A stretch of 64,000 nt of DNA from assembly GCA_038043245.1 (NCBI GenBank), contig JBBTCH010000009.1, forward strand, positions 1-64,000. Reading direction: 5' to 3'. Shown here in pieces: positions 33,993 through 42,514 of this stretch. Each line of letters opens with the position of its first letter. Within the stretch, counting starts at the first letter, position 1. The translations under genes and the position numbers were made by a program. The notes under the pieces were generated by a model. The model saw nothing but the letters and a program-made list of their open reading frames with translations, was not told the origin of the DNA and did not search any database. This DNA is from JACPFV01 sp038043245. GTDB lineage: Bacteria; Pseudomonadota; Gammaproteobacteria; Nevskiales; Nevskiaceae.

Positions 33993-35393
33993 TTAACGGC
34001 TGAAGCCGGTCGGTTCGCGAAAGCGTCCGCGCTCCAGCAGCAGCAACTCAGCCGAGCTGGGATCGTAACGGTCGAAACGCGCACCCGGCAGCGGCGGCAG
34101 CCTGGCGCCTGCGGCCAGCGGCCGCACCAGCCGCGGTGTCACTACCATCACCAGCTCTTTTTCCTGGCGCGAAACGCGCGTCGATTTGAAAAATGCGCCG
34201 AGGATCGGCAGATCGCCGAGCCACGGCACCTTGTCGACGTTGTTCACCAGGTTGTTGCTGACCAGACCGGAGATGATGAAGCTCTCGCCATCACCGAGCT
34301 CGACCGTGGTTTCGGTGCGGCGCACGGTCAACGAAGGCACCGACACGCCGCCCACTGAAACGCCGTTGGAGAAATCCAGATCGCTGACTTCAGGCGCGAC
34401 TTTGAGACCGATGCGATCTCGCGCCAGCACGGTCGGCGTCAGGGACAGGCGCACGCCGAATTCCTTGTACTGAATCGTCACCGAACCGCCGTTGCCGCCG
34501 CCTTGCGATACCGGCACCGGGAATTCGCCGCCGGCGAGGAAGGTCGCGGTCTGCCCGCTCATCGCCAGCAGACTGGGCTCGGCCAGCACGCGCGCCAGCC
34601 CGCGGCCTTCGAGTAACGACAACAGCCCGAGCAGGCCCTGCGTCGGATTACCGATCACCAGATTGAACGCGCTGGCGAACGCCAGCTGGCTGCCGCTGGT
34701 GAGGAACGTGCCGGTGGGCTGATTGGCGTTGGGGTTTGCGATCTGCCCGCCTTGATCGCCGCCACTGGGAATCGAGCCCGGCTGCGTGTACGGATACGCA
34801 GGGAAGCCGACACCACTCAGCGTACCCGGCGGCGACACACCCAGCAGACTGTTGCCGGTGCTTTTCAAGACGTTGAAGCCGAACTGTTGCAATGTGCGTC
34901 GCGAAAGCTCGGCGATTTTTATATCGGTCATCACCTGGGTTTCCAGGTTGACACTGGACAGATCGGTCGGCGATTTGCCGTCGGTCTGTGCGGCCAATCG
35001 CGCGCGGCGGTGTGCCAGAAGATTCGGCAGCACGCCTTCGAGCGTGCGGCCGGGCTCGGCGGTGACATCCTTGAGTTCAACGTCGGGTTTCTTGGTCGCA
35101 GCCTCACGCACCGCGACCACGCGCACGCGGAAAGCCTTGGGCGTAGCACCGCCGGCCCAGACCAACAGGCTGGTCACACCCAGCGATTTGCCGGTGAGCA
35201 GCAGGTCGCGGCGATTGACGATGTTGACGTCGGCGGTCTTCGGATCGCCCACGGCAACACGCTCAACCGGTTTGTCCTGCCGCAGCAGGCGCTGCACGCC
35301 GATCTCGACTTCCAGCACTTCATCCTGAGCCACCGCCGTGAAGCTGACGCCCAGCAAGGCCATCATCAATACCATCACCCGGTTTTTTTTCAT
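33993..35393 (-). CDS. rcpA: Tad outer-membrane secretin RcpA (CpaC)
   Basis: About 466 residues from ATG 35393, giving signal peptide MKKNRVMVLMMALLGVSFTAVAQ; an in-frame ATG at 35411 next to the rcpC stop would add six residues. The N-terminal pilus/BON-like domain (VERVAVGDPKTADVNIVNRRDLLLTGKSLGVTSLLVW) is followed by the secretin domain: FLAGGEFPVPV, IQYKEFGVRLSLTPTVLARDRIGLKVAPEVSDLD, SFIISGLVSN and VPWLGDLPILGAFFKSTRVSRQEKELVMVVTPRLVRPL. It forms the outer-membrane channel for the pilus. Confidence 0.94.
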   Translation of the reverse strand: MKKNRVMVLMMALLGVSFTAVAQDEVLEVEIGVQRLLRQDKPVERVAVGDPKTADVNIVNRRDLLLTGKSLGVTSLLVWAGGATPKAFRVRVVAVREAATKKPDVELKDVTAEPGRTLEGVLPNLLAHRRARLAAQTDGKSPTDLSSVNLETQVMTDIKIAELSRRTLQQFGFNVLKSTGNSLLGVSPPGTLSGVGFPAYPYTQPGSIPSGGDQGGQIANPNANQPTGTFLTSGSQLAFASAFNLVIGNPTQGLLGLLSLLEGRGLARVLAEPSLLAMSGQTATFLAGGEFPVPVSQGGGNGGSVTIQYKEFGVRLSLTPTVLARDRIGLKVAPEVSDLDFSNGVSVGGVSVPSLTVRRTETTVELGDGESFIISGLVSNNLVNNVDKVPWLGDLPILGAFFKSTRVSRQEKELVMVVTPRLVRPLAAGARLPPLPGARFDRYDPSSAELLLLERGRFREPTGFSR

Positions 35394-35411
35394 TGTTGGT
35401 CTCAGCATCAC

Positions 35412-36296
35412 TTATTGATTGACGCTTTCAGTCTGGCTGCCGCGATAGATCGTCACGCGCGGTGCGCTCTCGGTTTTTTTCTGCGCCGGCGGCTGGCCCA
35501 TGCGGGCCAGCTCTGCCGCCGTGATGGTTTTGTATTGCACAGCAACGTCCGCGACCGGTGCGTTCGGGTCCGGCGGCAATTCGGCAGCGCCTTCCACCGC
35601 CTGCAAGGCTTGCGGACGCAACGACAGCCGAATCTCGCCGAGACTCGCGCCGAGCATGACGCGGGTGGTATCTTTTTCCGGCACGGCGAGCACGGCGGTG
35701 CGCACACGCCGGCGGCTCTGGTCAGGCCCGCCCTGCTCTTCCTTCAAGCCCTGCGGGCGATCGATGATGCGCTCCTCGTAGGCCAGCACGCGTGCGCCCG
35801 GCAGCAGGATGCGTGCCTGCGGTTGCTCGACACCGCCGCCGCCACGCAGATACACCAGTACATCCACCACATCGCCCGGGCGCAGAAACCCGCCGGTGGC
35901 GATCACCTCGTTGATTTCCAGCGCCAACGCCTGATGACCCACGGGAATGATTCGCGCCAGCGCATTGCCTTCGCTGAAATAGCGCTTGGTCACCGGCGCG
36001 CCGGTGTCGATATCGGTCAGCGGAATTTGTCCGGCGACGAGATCCACGTTATTGAAGTACTCGCTGGTCGGCGGCACCGCCACCGGCGCCAACACGATGG
36101 CATCGCGCGGGATCGGCTGGTAGGCAGCCAGCGGTTTCAGTGCGATCACCGCCAGGGTCTGCGGCGCGGCCTGGGCCTGCGCGGCCTTTTCCGCGTTCTC
36201 GGCAAACTGGCGGCTGATGCGATAGCCGACGACGGCAAGAATCACCGCGAGCAGCACGGTGACCGCGGCGATAATTCTCAGTGCGTTACTGCTCAT
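35412..36296 (-). CDS. rcpC: Flp pilus assembly protein RcpC / CpaB (SAF domain)
   Basis: 294 residues. One N-terminal membrane helix (LRIIAAVTVLLAVILAVVGYRI) precedes an SAF-type domain (KPLAAYQPIPRDAI ... GQIPLTDIDTGAPVTKRYF), then GFLRPGDVVDVLVYLRGG and ARVLAYEER, typical of the CpaB family. It sits in the periplasm and is thought to couple peptidoglycan or secretin to the pilus machine. It lies between tadE (18 bp upstream) and rcpA. Confidence 0.92.
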   Translation of the reverse strand: MSSNALRIIAAVTVLLAVILAVVGYRISRQFAENAEKAAQAQAAPQTLAVIALKPLAAYQPIPRDAIVLAPVAVPPTSEYFNNVDLVAGQIPLTDIDTGAPVTKRYFSEGNALARIIPVGHQALALEINEVIATGGFLRPGDVVDVLVYLRGGGGVEQPQARILLPGARVLAYEERIIDRPQGLKEEQGGPDQSRRRVRTAVLAVPEKDTTRVMLGASLGEIRLSLRPQALQAVEGAAELPPDPNAPVADVAVQYKTITAAELARMGQPPAQKKTESAPRVTIYRGSQTESVNQ

Positions 36297-36314
36297 CCCT
36301 TCTCCCGATTTGCG

Positions 36315-36779
36315 TCAGATTCTTGCGACCGCCTGTGTGGTGATCTGATCCGGCAGACGCGGCACATCACCCACCAGCGGCAGCTGGATCACCGGAAACA
36401 GCGGCGCCGGTTCTTTCAGCCGGAAACGCAAGGTGATCTGGATGGCATCGGTGCCATCAACGTCCGAAAGGAACACCACTTCGACTTTTTCTCCGCTTGA
36501 CCCTAGCACACGTTCGCGCTGGTCGGCCGGCAGCCACGACAGCGTCGCCAACGCGGCAGCGCGGGCACGGCGCGTCACGGCGTTGTTGTAGTCAGGGGTC
36601 TTGGGCAACACGGAGACTGCGGCAATCGCCGCTTCCTGCGTCGCGTAGTTGACCGATTCGTGCAACACGAATACATAGGCATAAACCACCACGCCGTAGA
36701 CCATCAGGAACAGAATCGGGAATACAAACGCGAACTCGACCGCGACGGCCCCTCGGCTTTTCTGTTTGCGTACGTTCAT
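36315..36779 (-). CDS. tadE: TadE-like minor pilin
   Basis: 154 residues. The N-terminus RGAVAVEFAFVFPILFLMVYGVVVYAY is a pseudopilin-like segment with the conserved Glu five residues after the likely processing site, followed by FVLHESVNYATQEAAIAA. The rest is a small extracytoplasmic domain. It is probably processed by the TadV peptidase encoded just upstream, whose stop lies 4 bp before this start. In other tad loci tadE is often next to tadG at the distal end; here it is promoter-proximal. Confidence 0.88.
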   Translation of the reverse strand: MNVRKQKSRGAVAVEFAFVFPILFLMVYGVVVYAYVFVLHESVNYATQEAAIAAVSVLPKTPDYNNAVTRRARAAALATLSWLPADQRERVLGSSGEKVEVVFLSDVDGTDAIQITLRFRLKEPAPLFPVIQLPLVGDVPRLPDQITTQAVARI

Positions 36780-36783
36780 AAAA

Positions 36784-37215
36784 TCAGAGCGTCGGCAAAA
36801 AACCAGCGAGACTCGCGCCGAACACCAGCGCCAGAGCCGGCGCAGTGGGAATGCGCAATTTCAAATCGCGACGCACAATCCAGGTGAGCGCCGCCATCAC
36901 ACTCAGCGCCAGCGCCGCAGCGAGCAAAAACACGGCCGTCGCCTGCACGCCGAGCAGCAGGCCGAGCACGGCGGCAAACTTGCAGTCGCCGGCGCCGAGC
37001 TTGCCGAGCGCGTAACCCGGCAGGGTCAAGGCCAACGCCAGTGCCATGCCCAACAGCGAGGCGCGCCACCCCACACCGAGCAATCCGTCTCCGGTCAAGG
37101 CCAGCGCCGTCAGCGCAGGCGCCAGCACCAGTGCCAGCGCCAGATTGGGGACACGGCGAACGGCGAGATCGGATGCTGCGATCAACGCCGCCCACAGCGC
37201 CAGCACCCACATCAT
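36784..37215 (-). CDS. tadV: Prepilin peptidase TadV (CpaA)
   Basis: 143 residues from ATG 37215 (a second ATG follows at 37212); the longer frame to 37248 overlaps flp. It is a short type IV prepilin peptidase with about five helices and the two catalytic Asp: Asp16 in ALIAASDLAVRRVPN and Asp77 in the GxGD motif GAGDCKFAAV. The N-terminal methylase domain of PilD is absent, as is normal for TadV. It cleaves Flp and pseudopilin leaders. Confidence 0.93.
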   Translation of the reverse strand: MMWVLALWAALIAASDLAVRRVPNLALALVLAPALTALALTGDGLLGVGWRASLLGMALALALTLPGYALGKLGAGDCKFAAVLGLLLGVQATAVFLLAAALALSVMAALTWIVRRDLKLRIPTAPALALVFGASLAGFLPTL

Positions 37216-37219
37216 GGGC

Positions 37220-37411
37220 TCAGGGCGAAGAGCTGCTGGTCGCTGCACCGCCCAGCTTGGTCGCGACCGTGTCGAACAAGGTGGACAAGTTGCCGCCCAT
37301 GGTCAGCAGGACCGCGACTGCGGCGACCGCGACCAGACCGACGATCAGTCCGTACTCGACGGCGCTCGCGCCTTCTTCGTCCTTCAGAAACTTCATGATT
37401 TTCTTCAGCAT
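37220..37411 (-). CDS. flp: Flp major pilin
   Basis: 63 residues from ATG 37411, with AGGAG 7 bases upstream; a longer frame to 37471 lacks a ribosome site. The prepilin shows the Flp pattern: basic leader MLKKIMKFLKDEEG, predicted cleavage after Gly14, then ASAVEYGLIVGLVAVAAVAVLL with the Glu-Tyr pair typical of Flp pilins, and a Ser-rich end (AATSSSSP). It is the first gene of the tad operon and should be the most abundant product. Confidence 0.95.
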   Translation of the reverse strand: MLKKIMKFLKDEEGASAVEYGLIVGLVAVAAVAVLLTMGGNLSTLFDTVATKLGGAATSSSSP

Positions 37412-37442
37412 GATCCAACTCCTTTGGGTGCCGGTGGATGTC

Positions 37443-37471
37443 ACACTAGAGCGCTGCTGGCACCGCGTCAA
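37443..37471 (-). promoter_or_regulatory. Candidate sigma-70 promoter for the tad operon
   Basis: On the minus strand TTGACG (37466-37471) is followed after 17 bases by TAGTGT (37443-37448), about 32 bases before the flp ATG. The -35 matches 5 of 6, the -10 only 3 of 6, so strength is doubtful. A better isolated -10 (TCTAAT) lies further upstream without a good -35. Confidence 0.25.
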
Positions 37472-37547
37472 AGCACTCTGGTGCGAGTATTAGATACCCC
37501 TTATCGTGCGTTTCCTATAGACACAACAACCCTAAATAAAACGTCTT

Positions 37548-38387
37548 ATGAGCACTTTCGTCATCGGCGATCTGCAAGGTTGCCTGCGGCCGCTGAAACA
37601 GCTGCTCGACAAGCTGCATTTCGAGCCGCGCCGCGACCGCCTGTGGTTCACCGGCGATCTGGTCAACCGCGGCCCCGACTCGCTCGGCGTGCTGCGCTTC
37701 GTCAAAGGCTTGGGTGAGTCCGCATTGACCGTGCTCGGCAATCACGACCTGCATCTGCTGGCCGCTGCGCTGCGCGGCCACGCCGGCCCCAAGGACAGTT
37801 TTCAGGACGTACTCGACGCCAAGGACCGCGACGAACTGCTGCACTGGCTGCGTCAGCAGCCGCTGATCCACCACGACGCCGAAACCAGAACCCTGATGGT
37901 GCACGCCGGCCTGCCCCCGCAGTGGGAGACCGCGACTGCGCTGCGGCTCGCGGACGAAGCGCAGGTTCAGCTGCGCGGCGAGCAGGGCGACGAGTTTCTG
38001 ACCCGGCACATGTACGGCGACGGTCCCAGCCTGTGGAAGGACGAGCTGCGCGGGCCCGAGCGGCTGCGCTTCATCATCAACGCCTGTACCCGCCTGCGCT
38101 TCGTGCGGCCCGACGGCAGCCTCGACCTCAATACCAAAGGCCCGCCCGACAAACATCCGAATCTGACGCCGTGGTTCATGGTGGAAGATCGCGGCACCAC
38201 CGATCACACCGTGCTGTTCGGCCATTGGTCGCAGCTGGGGCGCATCCATTGGTCGAAACAGCGGGTCTGGGGGCTCGACAGCGGCTGTGTCTGGGGCGGC
38301 GGCCTCTCGGCGCTCAACCTCGACACCGGCAAAGTGCTCACCGAGGGTTGCGAACGGCAGCGCAAGCCGGGTGGCAGTGAAGAATAA
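37548..38387 (+). CDS. apaH: Bis(5'-nucleosyl)-tetraphosphatase, symmetrical
   Basis: 279 residues. Metallophosphatase motifs are in order: GDLQG (residues 7-11), GDLVNRGPDSLGVLRF, GNHDLHLLA, and VHAGLPPQW, with the C-terminal GHWSQLGRIHWSKQRVWGLDSGCVWGG typical of ApaH. It splits Ap4A into two ADP and also removes Np4 caps from RNA. It is transcribed away from the tad operon from a 136-bp shared intergenic region, and is followed by repeat R3. Confidence 0.96.
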   Translation: MSTFVIGDLQGCLRPLKQLLDKLHFEPRRDRLWFTGDLVNRGPDSLGVLRFVKGLGESALTVLGNHDLHLLAAALRGHAGPKDSFQDVLDAKDRDELLHWLRQQPLIHHDAETRTLMVHAGLPPQWETATALRLADEAQVQLRGEQGDEFLTRHMYGDGPSLWKDELRGPERLRFIINACTRLRFVRPDGSLDLNTKGPPDKHPNLTPWFMVEDRGTTDHTVLFGHWSQLGRIHWSKQRVWGLDSGCVWGGGLSALNLDTGKVLTEGCERQRKPGGSEE

Positions 38388-38432
38388 GTTTTCGCTCTAC
38401 CCGCTTTGAGCCGTTTACGGTCTAAAAGACTG

Positions 38433-38886
38433 TTCCGCCTAAAGGCGGGTTACTTCTTTGGCGCAAAGAAGTAACCAAGAAACATTCGCTCCACTGCGCC
38501 GGAAGATTCCTTGAGCTTCTGGCTCATTCGGGGTACCGCGCGAACGCGGCATCCATGCCGCGCCGCGCTCGGCCCACATCCCTGTGGGCCGCCCTCCTCA
38601 CTCACGGCGAAGCTCAAGGCGGCGCAAAGTCGCTGGAACATCAAAAGCGGTGGCTTTGCTTTGTCTTTTGACGTTATGCGCCGTTTGCGCCGCCGAGTAC
38701 CGCAGCGAGCAAGACTGGCATCGGGCATGGATGCCCGATGCGCGCCGTCACGACACGGACGTCGTGTCGGCGCGGGACCGGCGAGTGAGTGAGGAACGCA
38801 GGAATCTTCTAGGCGCATCCGGCGCAAGAGCGGTTTTGGTGACTTTTGCCGCGATTGGCAAAAGTTACCCGGCCTTCAGGCCGGAA
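38433..38886. repeat. Large hairpin-ended non-coding repeat R3
   Basis: About 454 bp without a trustworthy gene, filling most of the 569-bp gap after apaH. Its ends mirror one another: TTCCG, a small GCCT/AGGC hairpin, then CGGGTTAC or, inverted, CGGGTAAC, followed by a larger hairpin. The left one is the palindrome GGTTACTTCTTTGG-CGCAAAGAAGTAACC (38448-38476); the right one is CTTTTGCC/GGCAAAAG (38843-38865). Internal hairpins include TCGGGCAT/ATGCCCGA and CGACAC/GTGTCG. From memory, elements of this type occur in many copies in Xanthomonas/Pseudomonas-like genomes and give rise to spurious hypothetical proteins. Confidence 0.75.
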
Positions 38887-38913
38887 TAATCTTGAAGATC
38901 TTTGAGGAACAAA

Positions 38914-38941
38914 CAAAAAGGCCGCTTTCGCGGCCTTTTTG
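38914..38941. terminator. Bidirectional rho-independent terminator
   Basis: AAAAAGGCCGC-TTTC-GCGGCCTTTTT: a GC-rich stem with an A-run before and a T-run after, so it can stop transcription from both sides. It serves the minus-strand DUF1302 gene (stop at 38957) and readthrough from apaH/R3. Confidence 0.9.
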
Positions 38942-38956
38942 TATGTGTGGGAAAAA

Positions 38957-41431
38957 TCAGAACTGATACTTGACGTAAGCCAGCGCCTGATCGCGATCAC
39001 GCAGCAGGTTGTACCTGCCGCCACCGAAGAACCACGTGTAACCCAGATTCAGTGACAAGGCTTCCTTGTAGCGCGTTTCCAACAGGAAGATGGCGTTCTT
39101 GCGGCCTTCGAGAAACTGGTTGGCCACGTCCACCGAAGTGCCCTGCACGTCATGCTTCCAGATCGTGATCGGCGCGAAGCTGACGCCGGGGAACACGCTT
39201 TCGTAACGCGTCAGGTTGACGATGGCGTATCCGTACGACATGTCGTCTGCGTAACCGCTCGCGCGCTCCTGCGAAGGATTGAAACGCAGACCGTCGGGGC
39301 CGAAGTGGCAATCTTCAGTGCCGGCGCAGTCCTGTGCATATTGGCTCGTCATGGTGCCGTCGGCGCCCGCGCTGGCATGGTAGAAAGTACCGGGCGCATC
39401 AATCTGCAGCTTGTCGGTGCTCGGCAGATTCGGCACGTACTGGGCGCCGACCTCAAACAGCCAGATCACCTGATCAGCCCCCAGCCAGTTGTCGGTGGCG
39501 CCCTGCACATAGGTCGCGCCAAGGTTGCCCTGCCAGACGGCGAAGCGCTCGTACCCCTGGATATAACTGTTGGGCACGGTTTCGCCGGCGGCGATGCCAC
39601 GATACTGATTGACGAAACTGGGGAAAGAGCGCGCGGAATCCACACCGGCGCCAATTATAAGATCGAAGGTGTCGGAGTATCCGGCGGGTTGTCCGGGGTA
39701 GGGCTCGTAATTGCTGGGGCCGTAGGTGATTTCGTTACCGTCGGCGTCGGTGCCGACACCTGAATTCGAACCGAGACAAGGGGCGTCCCTGCGACAACGC
39801 GCCAGCATGGGCTGCAGCGCGGTGAACACCAGATCCTCGACATCCACCTGCAAAGGCAGGTTGGGCCGGAAAGCGACTTCACCTTGCAGCGAAAGATCGC
39901 CAGCCGTGGTGTTGAAGCTCACACCGTACATCTGGATGTTTTCCGGATACTCCAGCTGGAACTTGACGGTGTCGATCGGCACCGCGTTGCTGGTGGCGTT
40001 CTCGGGGCCTCCAAGTATGGGCAGTCCGTTGGGGGTCAGCTGCGTGGTCGGATGCGTCAGCGGCAGATCGGGGCAGGCGATCAGCAACTCGACGCCGTTC
40101 TGTGCGTCCCGGCCCAGCACGTTATCGGGATGCTCGGCGCGCGCACAACTCGGGTTGGTGGCATAAACCGAAAGATAGGGCAGATTGGATGCGTAATTCA
40201 GGAAATAGAAACCCAGCTCGGTACCGTTGCCGAGCCATTCGGCGAAGTATTTCACCGAAAGACCGAACTGACTGAAATTGCCCGGCTCCTTGTCTTTGAG
40301 ACGACGAATGGTGGTGCTGGTGTTGGTCAGGCCCGACAGCGGATTGTCGAGCGGCACGTTGCAGCCGGAATCCGGGTTGTAGACGGTACCGCAGGTGTCC
40401 GGATCTTCGGCCGGCCCGCCGAAGTTGATGCCGACGTTGTTGACGGCGTTGTTGGTGCCGATATCCACAAACGAGAAATAGCTGCCCGGCGCAGGGATTT
40501 CGAGCGGACGCCACTCCAGGCCATAGATCGCCTCGACCGTGGTGTTCTCAAATGGCTCGAAACTGGCGAACAGCATGTTGGTCGGCGTGAACAGTTCCGA
40601 CAGATCGAAGCCGACGCGGAACAGGTTGTTGGCGTTAACCGGGTTGACCTGATTGACCGAGTTGATCACCAGCACGGTGGACTCACCCCAGTTCACGGTC
40701 TGACGGCCGAGCTTGAAGCTGAAATTCTTGTCTTCGGTAAAAGGAATCGGCAATTGGCCGTAGACGTACATGTCGAACAGTTGCAGATCAGTGCCGATCT
40801 GGCGCAGCACTTCACCATCCGTGCGCTTGTTGCGCACCACCTCGCCGGGGCCGTACTGCTGGTAGAACACCGCGTTGCTGCCACCCTGATTGCCGATGGT
40901 GCAGTCCGGGCTGTCGGGATCGGCGCGGCAGATGTCGGCGCGCACCTTGGTGATGCGGTTGGGATGGAATTCGGTGAAATCGTTGTTGACGAAATCGTAG
41001 AAGTACAGCCACTTGGCGAAGAGCCCGAAGTCGCCGTACTTGAGGCTCAAGTCCTGGGTGGCCTTGAACACCGCCTGGGTCAGATCACCCTTGTCGTAGT
41101 TGAGATTGCCATCGTCGGCGTTGTGCGTCGCCTGGCCGGGAGCGGCAGCGAGCTTCTGCGCCGGATAATACTGGTCGAGAAACAGGCCCTGGCAGTTCTG
41201 AAATTGTCCGCCGCAGACATTGGGGTCCAGATTGGATTTACCCACCAGATCAGGTGCGCGGCCCTGGACGCGGATACCCGCACCCGCAGTCAGCACGGTG
41301 TTGAGCGTGCCCTGAACACCGTCGCCAAAATCCAGATCGAACTGGATGGCGTGGCTGGCGCCAAAAGGCGCGGCACCCAAGGTCAAGGTGACGATGACGT
41401 GGATCAGTCTGCTGCGGACTGCGAGTCTCAT
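38957..41431 (-). CDS. DUF1302 family outer-membrane beta-barrel protein
   Basis: 824 residues with a signal peptide ending near ASHA29. GAGGGG lies 7 bases before ATG 41431. Family features are the early FDLDFGDGVQGTLNTVLTAGAGIRVQGR, FKLGRQTVNWGESTVLVINSVNQVNPVN, and a C-terminal ending LAYVKYQF suitable for outer-membrane insertion. The long barrel has many Asp/Asn/Tyr-rich loops. DUF1302 proteins often neighbour DUF1329 proteins and are linked to uptake or export of lipidic or hydrophobic compounds; no DUF1329 gene is present here. Substrate unknown. Confidence 0.88.
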   Translation of the reverse strand: MRLAVRSRLIHVIVTLTLGAAPFGASHAIQFDLDFGDGVQGTLNTVLTAGAGIRVQGRAPDLVGKSNLDPNVCGGQFQNCQGLFLDQYYPAQKLAAAPGQATHNADDGNLNYDKGDLTQAVFKATQDLSLKYGDFGLFAKWLYFYDFVNNDFTEFHPNRITKVRADICRADPDSPDCTIGNQGGSNAVFYQQYGPGEVVRNKRTDGEVLRQIGTDLQLFDMYVYGQLPIPFTEDKNFSFKLGRQTVNWGESTVLVINSVNQVNPVNANNLFRVGFDLSELFTPTNMLFASFEPFENTTVEAIYGLEWRPLEIPAPGSYFSFVDIGTNNAVNNVGINFGGPAEDPDTCGTVYNPDSGCNVPLDNPLSGLTNTSTTIRRLKDKEPGNFSQFGLSVKYFAEWLGNGTELGFYFLNYASNLPYLSVYATNPSCARAEHPDNVLGRDAQNGVELLIACPDLPLTHPTTQLTPNGLPILGGPENATSNAVPIDTVKFQLEYPENIQMYGVSFNTTAGDLSLQGEVAFRPNLPLQVDVEDLVFTALQPMLARCRRDAPCLGSNSGVGTDADGNEITYGPSNYEPYPGQPAGYSDTFDLIIGAGVDSARSFPSFVNQYRGIAAGETVPNSYIQGYERFAVWQGNLGATYVQGATDNWLGADQVIWLFEVGAQYVPNLPSTDKLQIDAPGTFYHASAGADGTMTSQYAQDCAGTEDCHFGPDGLRFNPSQERASGYADDMSYGYAIVNLTRYESVFPGVSFAPITIWKHDVQGTSVDVANQFLEGRKNAIFLLETRYKEALSLNLGYTWFFGGGRYNLLRDRDQALAYVKYQF

Positions 41432-41548
41432 GGCTTCCCCTCAATCATTGCGCACCGCCGGCGGACTTGGCGTCCTGATCTCGTACGGGGCTGGATGGAA
41501 AATAGCAGCAGGCATGGTGCTTCGGCAACTATTGAACCGACCTTGAAG

Positions 41549-42514
41549 TCAGTCGAGAGGGTGGTAACAGGCCCAGCTGTGGCCATTGGCGGCGATTTCC
41601 ATGGGCGGCGGCGATCGCCGACAGGGTTCCGCAGACCTCGGACAGCGGGGCTCGAACGCACATCCCGGGGGCAGCTGGCGCGCATCCGGCGGCTGCCCTG
41701 TGATCGTCTTGAGCGTCGTGACTGCGGCGCCTTCCAGACGGGGGCGTGCATCCATCAGTGCGCGCGTGTACGGGTGTTGCGGCCGCGCCAGCACTGCCGC
41801 AGTCGCGCCCTGCTCCACCAAGCGGCCGGCATAAACCACCAGCACGCGCGAACACACCTCGGCGACCACGCCGAGATCGTGGGAAATCAGCAGCAGTGTC
41901 AGACTGAAGTCACGTCGCAGCTGCGCGAACAAGCCCAGGATCTGCGCCTGCACGGTCACATCCAGCGCGGTGGTCGGTTCGTCGGCGATCAACAAGCGCG
42001 GCCGGCATAACAAAGCCGTGGCGATCATCACGCGCTGGCGCTGGCCGCCGGACAACTCATGCGGATAACGCTTGAGCACCGCCGCGGCGTCGGCGATCTG
42101 CACCGCGTCGAGCATCCGCCTGCATTCGACAACGGCTTCTTGAGAGCTGGCGCCGCGATGGACTTCCAGCACTTCGCTCATCTGGCGAGCGATGCTCAGA
42201 TGCGGATTCAGCGCCGTCATTGGATCCTGAAACACCAGCGCGATCTGCGACCCGCGCATTTTTGTTTTTTCGGCCGCAGACAGCGTGAGCAGATCCTGCT
42301 GCTGAAAGTGTGCGCGGCCACGCACCTGCGCGCGCTCGGGCAGCAGGCCCAACAGCGCCAGCGCCGTCAGCGATTTCCCGCAGCCGGATTCACCCACCAG
42401 ACCGACCGCTTCACCTTCATTAATCTCGAAGGACAGACCATTGATGGCGCGCACCAGACCGGCCGGCGTCGGCAGCGCGACCTCAAGGTCGTCAACCCGC
42501 AACAAAGAGTTCAT
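41549..42514 (-). CDS. Peptide/nickel-type ABC transporter ATP-binding protein (OppD/DppD-like)
   Basis: 321 residues from ATG 42514, overlapping the upstream permease stop. Motifs are Walker A GESGCGKSLTALALLG, Q-loop VFQDPMTALNP, signature LSGGQRQRV, Walker B LLIADEPTTALDV, switch SHDLGVV, and the OppD/DppD-type C-terminal extension with Cys residues (CAFEPRCPRSAEPCRR ... CYHPLD) that often binds a 4Fe-4S cluster. It energises uptake with the two permeases. The usual partner OppF/DppF gene is not next to it. Confidence 0.93.
   Translation of the reverse strand: MNSLLRVDDLEVALPTPAGLVRAINGLSFEINEGEAVGLVGESGCGKSLTALALLGLLPERAQVRGRAHFQQQDLLTLSAAEKTKMRGSQIALVFQDPMTALNPHLSIARQMSEVLEVHRGASSQEAVVECRRMLDAVQIADAAAVLKRYPHELSGGQRQRVMIATALLCRPRLLIADEPTTALDVTVQAQILGLFAQLRRDFSLTLLLISHDLGVVAEVCSRVLVVYAGRLVEQGATAAVLARPQHPYTRALMDARPRLEGAAVTTLKTITGQPPDARQLPPGCAFEPRCPRSAEPCRRSPPPMEIAANGHSWACYHPLD

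Noticed and set aside
34752..36500. 582-codon plus-strand frame over rcpA and rcpC
   Set aside because: Spans two well-supported genes of the opposite strand plus their junction; composition is typical of antisense noise.
38450..38827. Short frames inside repeat R3 beginning MFLGYFFAPKK and similar
   Set aside because: They are the translation of inverted-repeat ends, with no ribosome site; I recall this type of spurious protein from other genomes.
39884..42010. 708-codon plus-strand frame over the DUF1302 and OppD-like genes
   Set aside because: Crosses a real intergenic region and two genes with clear signal peptide or ABC motifs on the other strand.
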